64,000 bases of DNA, taken from assembly GCF_028389875.1 (NCBI RefSeq), contig NC_084682.1, positions 3,296,001 to 3,360,000 on the forward strand. The letters run 5' to 3'. The notes under the pieces are model-generated. The model worked only from the letters and a program-made list of their open reading frames with translations. It was not told the origin of the DNA and made no database searches. The stretch's first letter is position 1; every line of letters begins with the position of its first letter. Source of the DNA: Rhea pennata. Lineage: Eukaryota > Chordata > Aves > Rheiformes > Rheidae. Positions 1 to 10,930 of this stretch are shown here, in pieces. Both the position numbers and the translations under genes were made by a program.

Positions 1-2400
1 TTAGGCATGTCTGAAATCCCTGATTCTGCCTATCAGTGAAATGCTGCCCAGACTGTGAGGTAATCACCATATTTGTTACTTTGATGTCCGAGCAGCTCTT
101 CCATACCCAGCTTTCTCGCTAAGACCGCTCACTTGAGCACGGGAGAGCAAGTGGGCTTCACTTCGGCACCCCTAGAGCGGTGCGGGCCGTCGCGTTCGCG
201 CGCCCGGGGCTGCTGCAGCCGTCTTCGAGACGGGATCCGGGTCTCCGAGGTGCTGAGTGCCCTCGGCTCCCGTTGAAGGTCACGGGAAGGGGGAGGCGCA
301 GAAGCAGGTTCTCAGGTCTGGGCCTGGCCGGATAGAGACGCGGAGGCTGCAAGGGCAGGGGTAGGCTGCACATCTCGGCCAACGTCCGCGCGAGAGCCAG
401 AGCCCGCCAGCGCAGAAGGCCAGGCGGGAAGCTGGTAGGTGTCGGGAACATGCCGACTGCCTTTGACTTTGTATTTCCTCCGCGGAGGCAGCGGCTGACG
501 GAGGGGTCACTGTTGAGCAATCCGAGGCACTCCCATAACCCTGGGAATGAGAGACCAAACCCAGGAATTTTAATACAGTGTTTTCTCTGTGAATGCTTTT
601 GGTCTGATACACACAGATGTGCTGCTTGCGTAACTGAAGATACAAGATAATGCTGCCTAAATACATTAAAAAACGTATATGCACTGGCTCACACAGGAAA
701 GCGTGTGGTACATATAAGGTTCGTTATAGGATTTATAGTAGCAGCATACTGAAGCTTTCAAGAAGGGGTAGAAGGGAATTCCTTTAAAGCAAAACAACCA
801 TATCTGCATATTCATTTTAGAAACTCTTTCGGAAATCTTGCATAAGGAATTAGAAGGTTTATGTTATGTTTATAGGCTGGAGAAATGTGTTTTTCGTAAC
901 CGTTGCACTGTTCTAATTTTTGATATTTCACATACTGACTAAAATGGGCAACTCATCCTTCTGAAGTGCCATTTATGTAGGAAAACATCCTAAACCTCTT
1001 TACAAAAATATACAGCTCAAGGAAACTTGAGATTATTTTTTAAAAGCACTGCAGTCATTGTGAAAGTGCCTATCATGAAGAATACTGTCTCTCTAAATGC
1101 TGGGCCTTTATCTAGTGCACTTTTAACCTTCCATAAAATGTTCAGAGTCAAGTCTGGCTAGATGCCGAAGTCTTGGGTCTCATACTGTATGGAATCAAGC
1201 TGTATGGAGCTTTTTTGGTTTCTCTTTTTTAAGGAAACACAACAAGTTTTTTTCTTTTTTTTGTAGACAGAATTCTTTAAAAGTTCATGCATGAAAATAT
1301 TTTGTCCGTATCTCAACAATCTCTTTGTGCTTAAAGTAAATCCAGACATTTCTGTAAGTTCAGATGTCCTCTCGACTTTGTAAGCGTTAGTTGTTTGGCA
1401 TCTTAGCGCTGAAATAAGGCACTAGAAGTGAAACCTGTGGTCTCGGAGGGGTTCTGATGTTCAGAAGACTCAGTCTGTTTTCCCGAGGTTGTGCTGTGCC
1501 TTCTCTGCCTCCCCATCTCCTTGCGAGATCCTGCCACCTTTTTTCCAACATGCCAGGTCTCATCTCCAAGTGCATCGTGTTAAAGAACTCTGTGCGGATT
1601 CAGCGTTAGGGTTATTGTAAGATAATTTGACAGTAACTAATATTTTACATAGGCCACTGAATTCTGGTTTCAGAGAAGATGCTCAGGCAGTGTGTGCAAA
1701 TCTTTTTTATTCTGAAAATTTAATGGAGCTGCTCCTGTGGTGTCTCGACATCTTTCAGATTGCAGCACGATGAAACGGTTTTAATATAGGGATTGATTTT
1801 CAGTGTTCAAATGCTGTAGTATTACGTTTCCTCTTTTGAATGTCTCTTTTTTTCCAAACTGCTGGTTTGAAAAAAAAAAGAAAAAAAATGTCTTTCTTAG
1901 GAGCAGTCCTATCATGGCCACGCGAAGCATCACGGGACATCAGTCCTGCTAGCTGCCTCCACGGTTTGCCGAGCGCCGGGGAGCCGGTGCAGGTGGGCAG
2001 CCTCCGCCCTGGGCAGAGGCAGGCACGGGGTTTGGGGCACAGAGCAGATTTAACCGACTTCTAATAATCTGCTTCCCCCAATTAGTCTGTAAAGTGCTGT
2101 AAAGTGGCTGTTGGGGGGTCCCGCAGCGGGCTGAGCCCGCGGCCGGCAGGCACTGCGCCGGCTGGGCAGCGCCCCGTGGCGCCGGGGCCGCGGGAGAAGA
2201 GCAACGTGAAAACAAAATAGGCTTGCCCAGAAGTTTATTCTCAGCCCTTTCAAATTAAAAGGAGCTAGGAAAATTAAAAGCTTTAATGAGCATTCACTCC
2301 TTCCGCTTCAGTACGATGTAATACTGAAGGTCTGTGTTCACCTACATAGCAGTGTCCTGCCGCACAACCCCCGCGTGCCCTGGCCCCGGAGCTGGCAGCG

Positions 2401-2612
2401 GTGGCGGTGGTGGTGGTGGCGGTGGCAGCGGTGGCAGTGATGGGCGGTGGCAGTGGTGGTGGTGGCGGTGGCAGCAGCGGCGGTGATGGCGGTGGCGGTG
2501 ATGGCGGTGGCGGTGGTGGCGGTGGCAGCGGTGGCAGTGATGGGTGATGGCGGTGGTGGTGGTGGCGGTGGCAGCAGCGGTGATGGTGGCAGCGGCGGCG
2601 GCGGCGGCGGCG
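2401..2612. repeat. GGN-type imperfect microsatellite with internal 100-bp duplication
   Basis: The tract is built from GGT, GGC, GCA and GAT triplets. Two blocks repeat at an offset of exactly 100 bases: 2421-2444 recurs at 2521-2544, and 2461-2480 recurs at 2561-2580. This suggests a roughly 100-bp segmental duplication inside a trinucleotide repeat. It gives long glycine-, valine-, alanine- and histidine-rich open frames on both strands, which are artefacts. It ends in a pure GGC run near 2590-2612. Confidence 0.85.
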
Positions 2613-5447
2613 CGGCCCGCGGCGGGGTGCCCGCAGGCTCCGCGCGGCCAAAGCCCACGCTGCGGCCCCGGCCCTCGGCCTCGCGGAGCTGCAGCCGGAG
2701 CTCCCGTCCGCCAGCACGGCGTCCTCTGAAAGAGGGGTGAGTACCCCGGGGAGGAGGCACGACGGCGCACCGGCGGCGCCGCTCCGCGCCGGTCCAGCTG
2801 CGTGCCTTGACCCCGGAGCGGGCGCGGGGCGCGGCGGCGGCTTCCGCGGGGGCTGGTCGTGATGGCAGCAGTAAATGTTCCTACGGTAACGGCGCCAAAA
2901 GCGTCCGGCAGAGTTTGGGACGTTGTCTAAACGCGGAAAGATTGGGTTTGAAAGCGCGCGTCGCCGTGAAGGGGAGCGGGAGCGGCGCGGCCCTTCCCTG
3001 CTGTGGCGATCGGCAAAACAAAAATGTTTAACTAGTCCATTCACTAGGGAGCGTTGTGTAAATTACAAACAGTTTAAGAGATCCTCAAGGCTTCCATTGT
3101 GTTAACAGAAATTGCCTTTTAGTGTTCGCTTTGCGTAGGATCATTTTGAATGAGAATCCAGATGGCAGAAGCTACATAATTATTATTCATTACAGTTAAT
3201 AAGTAACACTTGGAAGCCCCCGTCAGCTCTGCAAGTCCCCTGTGATAGGCATTGTACAAAAATAGAGTAAAAAGTAGTCCTTGCCACAACATATTTTACC
3301 ATTTTGGTTAAAGACAGGAAGGCCTGAAGCACCCTTACATTTGTCTGTCTGCGAGCGCAGACCCGGCTGTCATTTTGGAAAGTGTATCTGCAGGGAGTCT
3401 GCTCGTTTCTCTTTAAAATGAAAGAAATTATCTTTCATTTTAGAAAGGAGGCTCTAATTTGGGCCTTTTAAGTGTTCATCCAGAAACTGCTCGTGGCAGC
3501 GCAGAAGTGCGAGCCAGCTCGGCGGTTTTAACCAGCAGCCGCTTGCCTCTGGTCGCCCACCGCGGAGCAAGGAGCAGCCCGGCACCCTCGCTTCGCTCGG
3601 CCCCGCGGCCGGCCCCGCGGCTCGCGCTGAGCCCGGCGACGCCGTTGCAGCGAGCGACGGAAATGAAGCCGGGGAGGCCCCCAGCCCTCGTGGCCATTAC
3701 CCCGCTTCCTGCATTCCTCCCTGTTAATTGTGTAATTCCTAACGAATCGTCAGTGTCCAATAGGCTTTCTGATGTGTGCCTTCTCCCGACGCTTCCTTCC
3801 CGCCCCTCCCCAGCTTCGTGCCTTGCCAGAGACCTTGTTCCTTTAAAAATGCCATGCTGAAAAAATCAGAAATACTCAGCCCAGAAAAAGGAAAAGGGAA
3901 CTTGACATTAGTTGAGCTTGAAAGGCTTGGTGCTGTGAAAAGTGACTGACGTGTGAAAAGAGGCTACAATTAGTTCTTTCCCCGAGCACTCTCCCATTCA
4001 GTGCAGGGTCACTCCTCCAGCGAGCCGAGGCTTTGAGCGTAATGTGTTGTGACAGTTTGAGATGATGAAGAATAATTCTTGTATTCAGAGCTGCTGCTGC
4101 TTCCCCGCTAGCCCGACACGTCAGGCTGGCTGTCATTGTATCGTTATCCCGGCCCCGTCTCGGCCGTGCCGTGCAGGAGTTGGTGCGGTTCTCAGCAGGT
4201 AGAGGAAAGGGTCAGCGCTTTCAGCAAATCATTTTTGAGGATATTTTGAAACTGTGCTTAGCAGCCTGTTGTAGGGGAAGGCAAACAGAGAGAAAGGAAA
4301 AACCATTAGAAGAAATAATGCGCTGGAGATGCGACTTTTGAGTAGACATAAAGGAGATACCATGGCTTCGAGTGGACCACTCCAGAGAGAGCACAAATAA
4401 GAAAGGCAGCATAATTTATGAGTGTTCCGGGCAAAAGAGTGCTATATAGATTTTCTTCAGGCATTGAATTAATGTGCCATATAAAATGGTTTCACATTTA
4501 AGCTTGGCAGGGCTTTGTACCTTTCTAGATTTGATGTAGTCCTTTGACAGTTCCTGGGGCTTTTTGGGGTTGAACATACAGCAGGCACACGCGGGCCGGA
4601 CGGGGCTTGGTGCGCTCTGCTGTGTACCTGGAGATCGCAGGCTTTTGCCGCCGCAGCTCCTCCCTCTCTCCTCCCCGCCTGGGTCACAAACTGCGTGAAG
4701 ACAGAGCATGACTTCAGGGGCACAAAGGGACACAAATGTGAGGCTCCAGCATGGTGTTCAGAAACGGCAGCAGAAAGCAATGATGCTTCATGTGAGGCTT
4801 TTTCAGTTTCTCCCGCATGCAACAAATGCAGCCTGTCATAGGCGCTGCAGGAAGCGGGGGCGGCTGCTGCTGGCTCTCGGCAGACCTGCGCAAAGCAGGC
4901 CGAATGCAGGGTGACCGCCGTTTGCTTTGCAACGTGTTGGAGCTTCCAGTGCTTTCTGAGTTACCAAGAGCCCCGGGCACTCTTCAGCCACTGGAGGAGA
5001 AGGCCTGCCCCTCCGCAGGGGCTGGGCGAGCTCAGCGGCACTGAGGCATGGTCAGCAGGGCAGATGGGACGACGGGACCGTGGAAAAAGGCTGGTCCACA
5101 GCAGCGGCCACAAGGCTGGAGTGATCGTTCCTGCGGGGTCACGTCCACCGTGCCGCAGAGATTGCAGTCCCACGAGTGGCACCTCCCCGTGGGGCTGGGC
5201 CCAGCTGAGCGTTGTCCGACCGTGGCAGGGAGAGAGACGTGACTTCATTCAGGTGGGAGGTGAGGGCCCAGGTCACCAAAGGGTGACCTGTGAACACCCA
5301 CATCTGGTTTGTACAGCCATCACGAAGGAGCCAGAACTTCAGAAACCACCTGCGCAGCCCCTCACTGAGCATGTGCTTGCAGCGCGTGTCCAAGCTGGGG
5401 GAAAACATCACCTGCCTGTAGCCCCTGTGGGCAACTGGTGGCCGCAG

Positions 5448-6335
5448 TCCTGCCAGCCCTGCTCTGCGATCCTGGGCTCTGCCAGGCCTCCAGCACTGCT
5501 GGATGTGCACGGCCAGGATGGTCCTGCCAGCCCTGCTCTGCGATCCTGGGCACTGCCAGGGCTCCAGCACTGCTGGATGTGCACGGCCAGGATGGTCCTG
5601 CCAGCCCTGCTCTGCGATCCTGGGCACTGCCAGGCCTCCAGCACTGCTGGATGTGCACGGCCGGGATGGTCCTGCCAGCCCTGCTCTGCGATCCTGGGCA
5701 CTGCCAGGGCTCCAGCACTGCTGGATGTGCACGGCCAGGATGGTCCTGCCAGCCCTGCTCTGCGATCCTGGGCACTGCCAGGCCTCCAGCACTGCCGGAT
5801 GTGCACGGCCGGGATGGTCCTGCCAGCCCTGCTCTGCGATCCTGGGCACTACCAGGGCTCCAGCACTGCTGGATGTGCACGGCCGGGATGGTCCTGCCAG
5901 CCCTGCTCTGCGATCCTGGGCACTGCCGGGCCTCCAGCACTGCTGGATGTGCACGGCCGGGATGGTCCTGCCAGCCCTGCTCTGCGATCCTGGGCACTGC
6001 CAGGCCTCCAGCACTGCCGGATGTGCACGGCCAGGATGGTCCTGCCGGCCCTGCTCTGCGATCCTGGGCACTGCCAGGCCTCCAGCACTGCTGGATGTGC
6101 ACGGCCGGGATGGTCCTGCCGGCCCTGCTCTGCGATCCTGGGCACTGCCAGGCCTCCAGCACTGCTGGATGTGCATGGCCGGGATGGTCCTGCCGGCCCT
6201 GCGCTGCGATCCTGGGCACTGCCAGGCCTCCAGCACTGCTGGATGTGCATGGCCGGGATGGTCCTGCCGGCCCTGCGCTGCGATCCTGGGCACTGCCGGG
6301 CCTCCGACGCTGCCAGACGTGCATGGCCGGGATGG
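5448..6335. repeat. 74-bp minisatellite, 12 copies
   Basis: Unit boundaries fall every 74 bases at 5448, 5522, 5596, 5670, 5744, 5818, 5892, 5966, 6040, 6114, 6188 and 6262. Similarity breaks at 6336. Copies differ at only a few sites: CCT/GCT in the middle, CTGG/CCGG, CAGG/CGGG near the end, and CAGCC/CGGCC at the start. Within a unit the two halves share a CTGCCAG-SCCT-like segment, hinting at an older, shorter monomer. Because 74 is not a multiple of three and the unit has almost no stop codons, frames stay open on both strands for hundreds of codons; none is a gene. Confidence 0.95.
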
Positions 6336-7559
6336 TTTTTATTGTTGCTGCTTTCAGCGCAGCAGAAGACACATGTGCCCTGAAAATCACCATTGTTGTG
6401 GGACCCTCAATTACACCAGCGGTGCCTGTTGTTGTTACCATCAGAAGTGCGGACAGGGCTATTCCTCATCTCCCCTGAAATGACTTACTCCTCATCACTT
6501 CAGCAGATGTTCCTGCTCTTTTCTCTTTTTTTCCTGTCTTTTTTTTTTTAGAGCAGCTAGAAGTTTGAGTTGTTTCCTCAGGGGACAGGGCAGGTTTTAG
6601 TATTTACATTTCCAGTATTAGCATTTATTTGTATTTGTGTTTGTTTTTCACGGGCTTTTGAATGCCTCAGGGAGCCATTTAAGGGGCCAAAATAATGCAA
6701 GTGCTGGTCTTCTCACAGTATTTCATTTCCTTGATGGTGGAAATACTACGAGAAGAGCAGGTCTCATGTTATTTTGACCCCATAAATAGCTCCCAGAGGC
6801 CCCTTTCTTCCTTATCCCACCCACTCCCCCCCCCAAAATCAAATATTTAGGTTTCTGCAAAACCGGACTTCTCAACCCTGGTTATCTTGCTTCAGCAGAA
6901 GTAAATTGCAGTTATTACAAAATAGCCAGAGAGTCTATAAGGCAGAATGGGTTTTATATGATGCACAATTTGTTGGCTACTGTACAAGTTCATTAAAGTG
7001 TATCATAAGAGGTTGTTTTACTGGTACATTTAAGGAAGTTAATACATCTCGACAGTATATGCATGGGGGAATGCAGATACAATAACCCTCAGACAGGCTG
7101 GGGCCAAGTCCATTCTTGGCGTAACTCCACCGAAGCAAATGCAATCGCTCGCAGGATGGATTTGTCCTGCTCTATTTGAGCAGCGCTGAGCCGGTGATCC
7201 CACGCAGCCGCCGCTGCACAACGGCCCGAGCTGCCTTGCTTTCGCGGGTGGACCTCTTGTGCTCACCTCTTTTGGTGTCCAAAAGCCCCAGTCACCTGCG
7301 GCGGCAGGCGGGCCCGTGTCACATCTAGCCAGGACTTGAGTCTGTTAGAAATTGGCCCCCAGCGTGATGCTTCTGTGCACTTGTCTCTGAAATGCCCTTG
7401 ATCTGCAGGGAAGGTCTGAAGGAAAGGGTAATAGTTTGTACTGGGTTTTTTTTTAATGTATTTTTTTTACTGATGAAACAGCTGGATGGAATGGACTAGT
7501 TCTAGGGAATCAGGGAAGTGCTGAATGTGGTCCTCGACTCCTCTGATGTGAAAGGGGTC

Positions 7560-8440
7560 ACGCTTGCAGTGCCACCAGTCTCCGGAGACCATGTACTGCC
7601 TAATTCCCCGTCCGCGGCAGCCTCACCGCTGCGGAGTGACCCAGCTGTGCGGAGCGAGAGCCGGGGCCGGGGAGGGCAAGGGCCTCATTTCCTCCCTGCA
7701 GCCCTGTCGTCTCATGCAGCCTTCAGGAGTTGTACAGCAGTTTCTTAGCTATCAAAATACATTGCTCTTCTGCCACGGTGCGTAATTAGTTCCAGAACGA
7801 GCGTATCCGCCGTGCTGAGCTGCGTGCGAGCACTCAGGTGCGTTCGTCAAGGGGACCGTGTGCCTCGGCCGCGTGCGGAGCGGGGCACGGCAGCTCGCGG
7901 ATGCCGGCGGCTCCCCGGCTTCACGCCGCTGCAGCCCGAGCACGGAGCGGGCTCCCCAGGGCTGGGGGTGGCAGGCGGCCGCCCGGGGCCCGCCGGGCCT
8001 CTGCTTCTAGTTTAACCTCTCTTCGGTCCCTACCCAATCCTAATTAAATGCCTTTCTTTGCCTGACAGCGGCGAGGAGAGCTCGCGGGAGCAGCGCCGCG
8101 GCGGCTGCCGGGGTTGGGGCCGGCGCTCGCCCCCCGCGACGGGACCCCGGCCTCCCCGCCGAGGCTGCGGGCCTCGCGCTGCCTTCGCCGAGGCTTTCTC
8201 CGGCCGGCTGCTGCGGCTGGCATCAGTGTCGGCAGTGCCACCCCCTGGCAGCGAGGCGCACCAGGGCTGCAGCCCCGCGCAGCAGCCTGGGGAAAGCAAA
8301 TTGCCAAAAAAAAAAAAAAATCTTAGCAGCGCGGAGGAGCTGAAACAAGGACCGGAGGTAGGAGGCAGCGTCACCGGGAAAACCGCGGCCCGCGGGCGGG
8401 AGCAGCGGCGCGGAGCCCCCGCGCGCAGGGAAGCTCTTCC
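7560..8440. other. CpG-rich block in BCAS3 intron
   Basis: This block has a GC-rich composition with many CpG dinucleotides, particularly 7850-8440, and an A14 run at 8307-8320. No splice-bounded coding exon is evident. It may be a CpG island of a distal regulatory element; no promoter motif settles this. Confidence 0.4.
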
Positions 8441-8880
8441 TCGCTCTCTCCTTTCATTACTGAAAACACAACATTTGCCTGAAAATCAATTATAGCTTAA
8501 AAAGAGAGAGAGGGAGGGCGAGCGCCGAAATAACCTCGTCAGGAGTTCAGGAGCCTTAATGATGTTTGATTGGGGCCGGAGCGCGTCCTGCCTTGCCGGG
8601 GACGGCTGCGCCGCGAGTGAGAGCTCTGACGTGAGACGCTTAACCAAAGCCAGCTGTGTGCCGAGCGAGATAAAAGCACCAAATCAGACAGGATAAGCAC
8701 AGTATTAGTGTGGGATACGCCACTCATTTCTGATTTAAATTACTGTTTGTACTTCCTGAACTCATGGGAGAGTAAGGATGTGAGGAAAATGGAGAGGTTT
8801 ATACGTGTACATTCCTTAACAAAATACCGGCACGAAATCGTGATTAATACAGCTGAGGTCAGTATCGCCGCTGCTTGGAG
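8440..8880. promoter_or_regulatory. Candidate conserved regulatory island in BCAS3 intron
   Basis: This AT-richer island between GC-rich flanks has no long open frame and is dense in homeodomain-type words: TTAATGATG near 8556, TTGATTGG near 8566, and TGATTAAT at 8841-8848, a PBX/HOX-like octamer. It has the texture of a conserved non-coding enhancer. Conservation itself cannot be seen from one sequence, and single octamers are expected by chance in 64 kb. Confidence 0.35.
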
Positions 8881-9229
8881 GTTGGCTGGCTTCCTGCGGG
8901 TTTGTTTTCCATGCGTCCAGCGCGGATTACCTGCGCTGCAGGCCCCTGCCATGATGCCGTGTTGCGTTTCCTAGCCCTCGTTTGCTGGGGTGCAAATTCA
9001 GTGGCCGCTAGCCTCCCTGTGCCCGCGCAGCTAGTGGGAATTGCACAGTCTTCCGAGGACGCTGGAGCGGGAAGCTTTCTGTTCTAGCGACAGCCTGACT
9101 CTGTGCTTCTGCCCTGTACTTCACGTATAGTTGTGGCCTTATCCTGGAGTCCCACCACAGCAAAGGGACTGATGTGAAGTTAATACGGAGCAAAGACCCC
9201 GGTGCAAGCTGGAGGCCTGCGAACGGCAG

Positions 9230-10030
9230 CGATACGGTTATAATTCAGCAGCGGGGAGAACACGGGCCGCTCACACAGCTCCTGAAGGGTATCGCTCGCT
9301 TCCTTGGCCATCCTTGTTCCAGCAGAAAGGCAGCAGGAAAACCTGCCTGCCTGCTTGCAGGGTTTGCTCCATGCCGGGCGCACGCGACACCCCCGCGCCA
9401 GGGCAAACCTGGCTGCTCCCCTTCCCCTGCGCAGGAGCGGCGAGGGAGCCGCGCGCCGGCTGCACCTGCGGCTCGCCAGCACGTTCCGCGTAGCCCGTCA
9501 GTGGGTGTCCGGGAGAGGACTGGCGGCGTGTCCGCGTGGCGCTGCCTAATCTCGCCGCCGCATGCCGCCGCTGAGTGCCGGCAGGGTGATGCTGCCCAGC
9601 GGCGCTGCCCGCGCGCTGCCGCTGAGTCAGCTGCCGGGTTCAAGTGGCTCCCGGAGAGGCCGCAGCCAGCGAGGCTACGCGGCGCGCGCACGGATTCTAG
9701 TGCTTCAAGATTAGGAAGCAGAAGAGGCTTTGGGAGGTCAGCAAGGGGAGGAATGGCGTGATGTGTGCGACTGCGAGAGGCAAAGCCGCGGTCAGGTCTG
9801 CTTTGAGGCACAGCTGCGCGGCACGCGGGAAGGTGACGGTCGTGTCCATCGCTGCAGCGAGGAGGGCTGTGGGAAGTCTTCACAAGACGCTGAATTGCGC
9901 TGCTCGGGCACCGTTGCTGCACTTCGCTGGTGCCGGCTGGTGCTGCCTCCTTCCCTTCCCAGCTTGGCCACCGCAGCAGCAAGCTCCTGGGGAAAGGTGT
10001 TTCCGCGGTTGTCACCGCGCACGTTCACCT
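9230..10030. other. CpG-rich block, no gene seen
   Basis: This GC- and CpG-rich sequence has overlapping open frames on both strands, none with recognisable domains or splice context. It lies 300-1100 bases upstream of the last BCAS3 exon. The most economical reading is non-coding intron. Confidence 0.4.
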
Positions 10031-10309
10031 GGCTCAGCTCGGCCGCGAGCGTCCTAACTGTTGAGTCCTGACGTGTCACGAATCAATGGTCTCGCCCCCA
10101 GGAAAGGGATTACTCTGCTCAGACCGAAATACAAGCCCAGCAAAGAGGTACAAACAGGAGTGGGGGATGCCTCTGGAGTGATTTGTCAGATCATCCAGGG
10201 CAAGAGGGATGACAAGCAAATGTAACATTAGAGCAGTGATACAATAAGCGGAGTTGTCAATAAAGTGGCTTTCTAATGGCACTTTTGCTTCTTTTATCTG
10301 AAACACTAA

Positions 10310-10486
<177 letters not shown>

Positions 10487-10930
10487 ATTAGTCAGATATA
10501 CAAGGAGAGATCAAGACAGGGTAACAAACTGTCTCTCCACCTAAACAGTCTCAGTATGTGTCTCACCCACCAGGTAGCTGCTGTGCTGGATGGTTCTTGT
10601 TACCCTGATAAATATTGATGACTCTTCCACGTAAACCTTCCTGAAACATAGTCACAAAATCTTGACTTTATTTTCCTGTGCAATATGAAGAGACTCCATC
10701 TTCGATCCTGATAGCTCTGTGGCTTCTTTTTTTGCTGTGTTCAGGAAGAGATGTTAGAGGAGAACTATTTCTAAGCCATTTTTGGTTAAGCACATGGTTT
10801 CACAACCATTATCTGCTTTTCATGTTAAAAGATAAAGGGAATCTCCGTACCTTAGTGGTGCGAGTGCCAGCCCGGAACTCTAGCCGTTTGTAAAAGTGCC
10901 GAGCATTAAAGAATGAACTGGAGAGAGCAG
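10487..10930 (+). other. BCAS3: BCAS3 3' UTR (probable)
   Basis: AT-rich non-coding sequence follows the BCAS3 stop. The first plausible poly(A) hexamer is ATTAAA at 10905-10910, followed by GT-rich sequence at about 10935-10970. That would give a UTR of roughly 440 bases. AATAAA hexamers at 11600-11605 and 12477-12482 are possible distal alternatives. Confidence 0.55.
10905..10910 (+). terminator. BCAS3: Candidate BCAS3 poly(A) signal (ATTAAA)
   Basis: This is the most common variant hexamer, 419 bases after the BCAS3 stop, with a T/G-rich stretch 25-60 bases downstream as expected for cleavage-factor binding. The choice between this and the distal AATAAA sites is inference. Confidence 0.45.

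Noticed and set aside
2283-3044. 253-codon - strand frame, His/Pro-rich
   Set aside because: It reads through the GGN microsatellite and adjacent CpG-rich DNA; overlapping frames look equally open.
4911-6383. 490-codon + frame and several 130-384-codon frames on both strands
   Set aside because: All run through the 74-bp minisatellite; the period is not a multiple of three, so the peptide repeats every 222 bases, and all frames are open because the unit lacks stops.
8238-8251. CTCF-like word on the - strand in the BCAS3 intron
   Set aside because: Only 11 of 14 core positions match, below what I would call a site.
10253-10262. AATAAA-like word before the BCAS3 exon
   Set aside because: It lies in the intron upstream of the terminal coding exon, so it cannot end the full-length BCAS3 mRNA.
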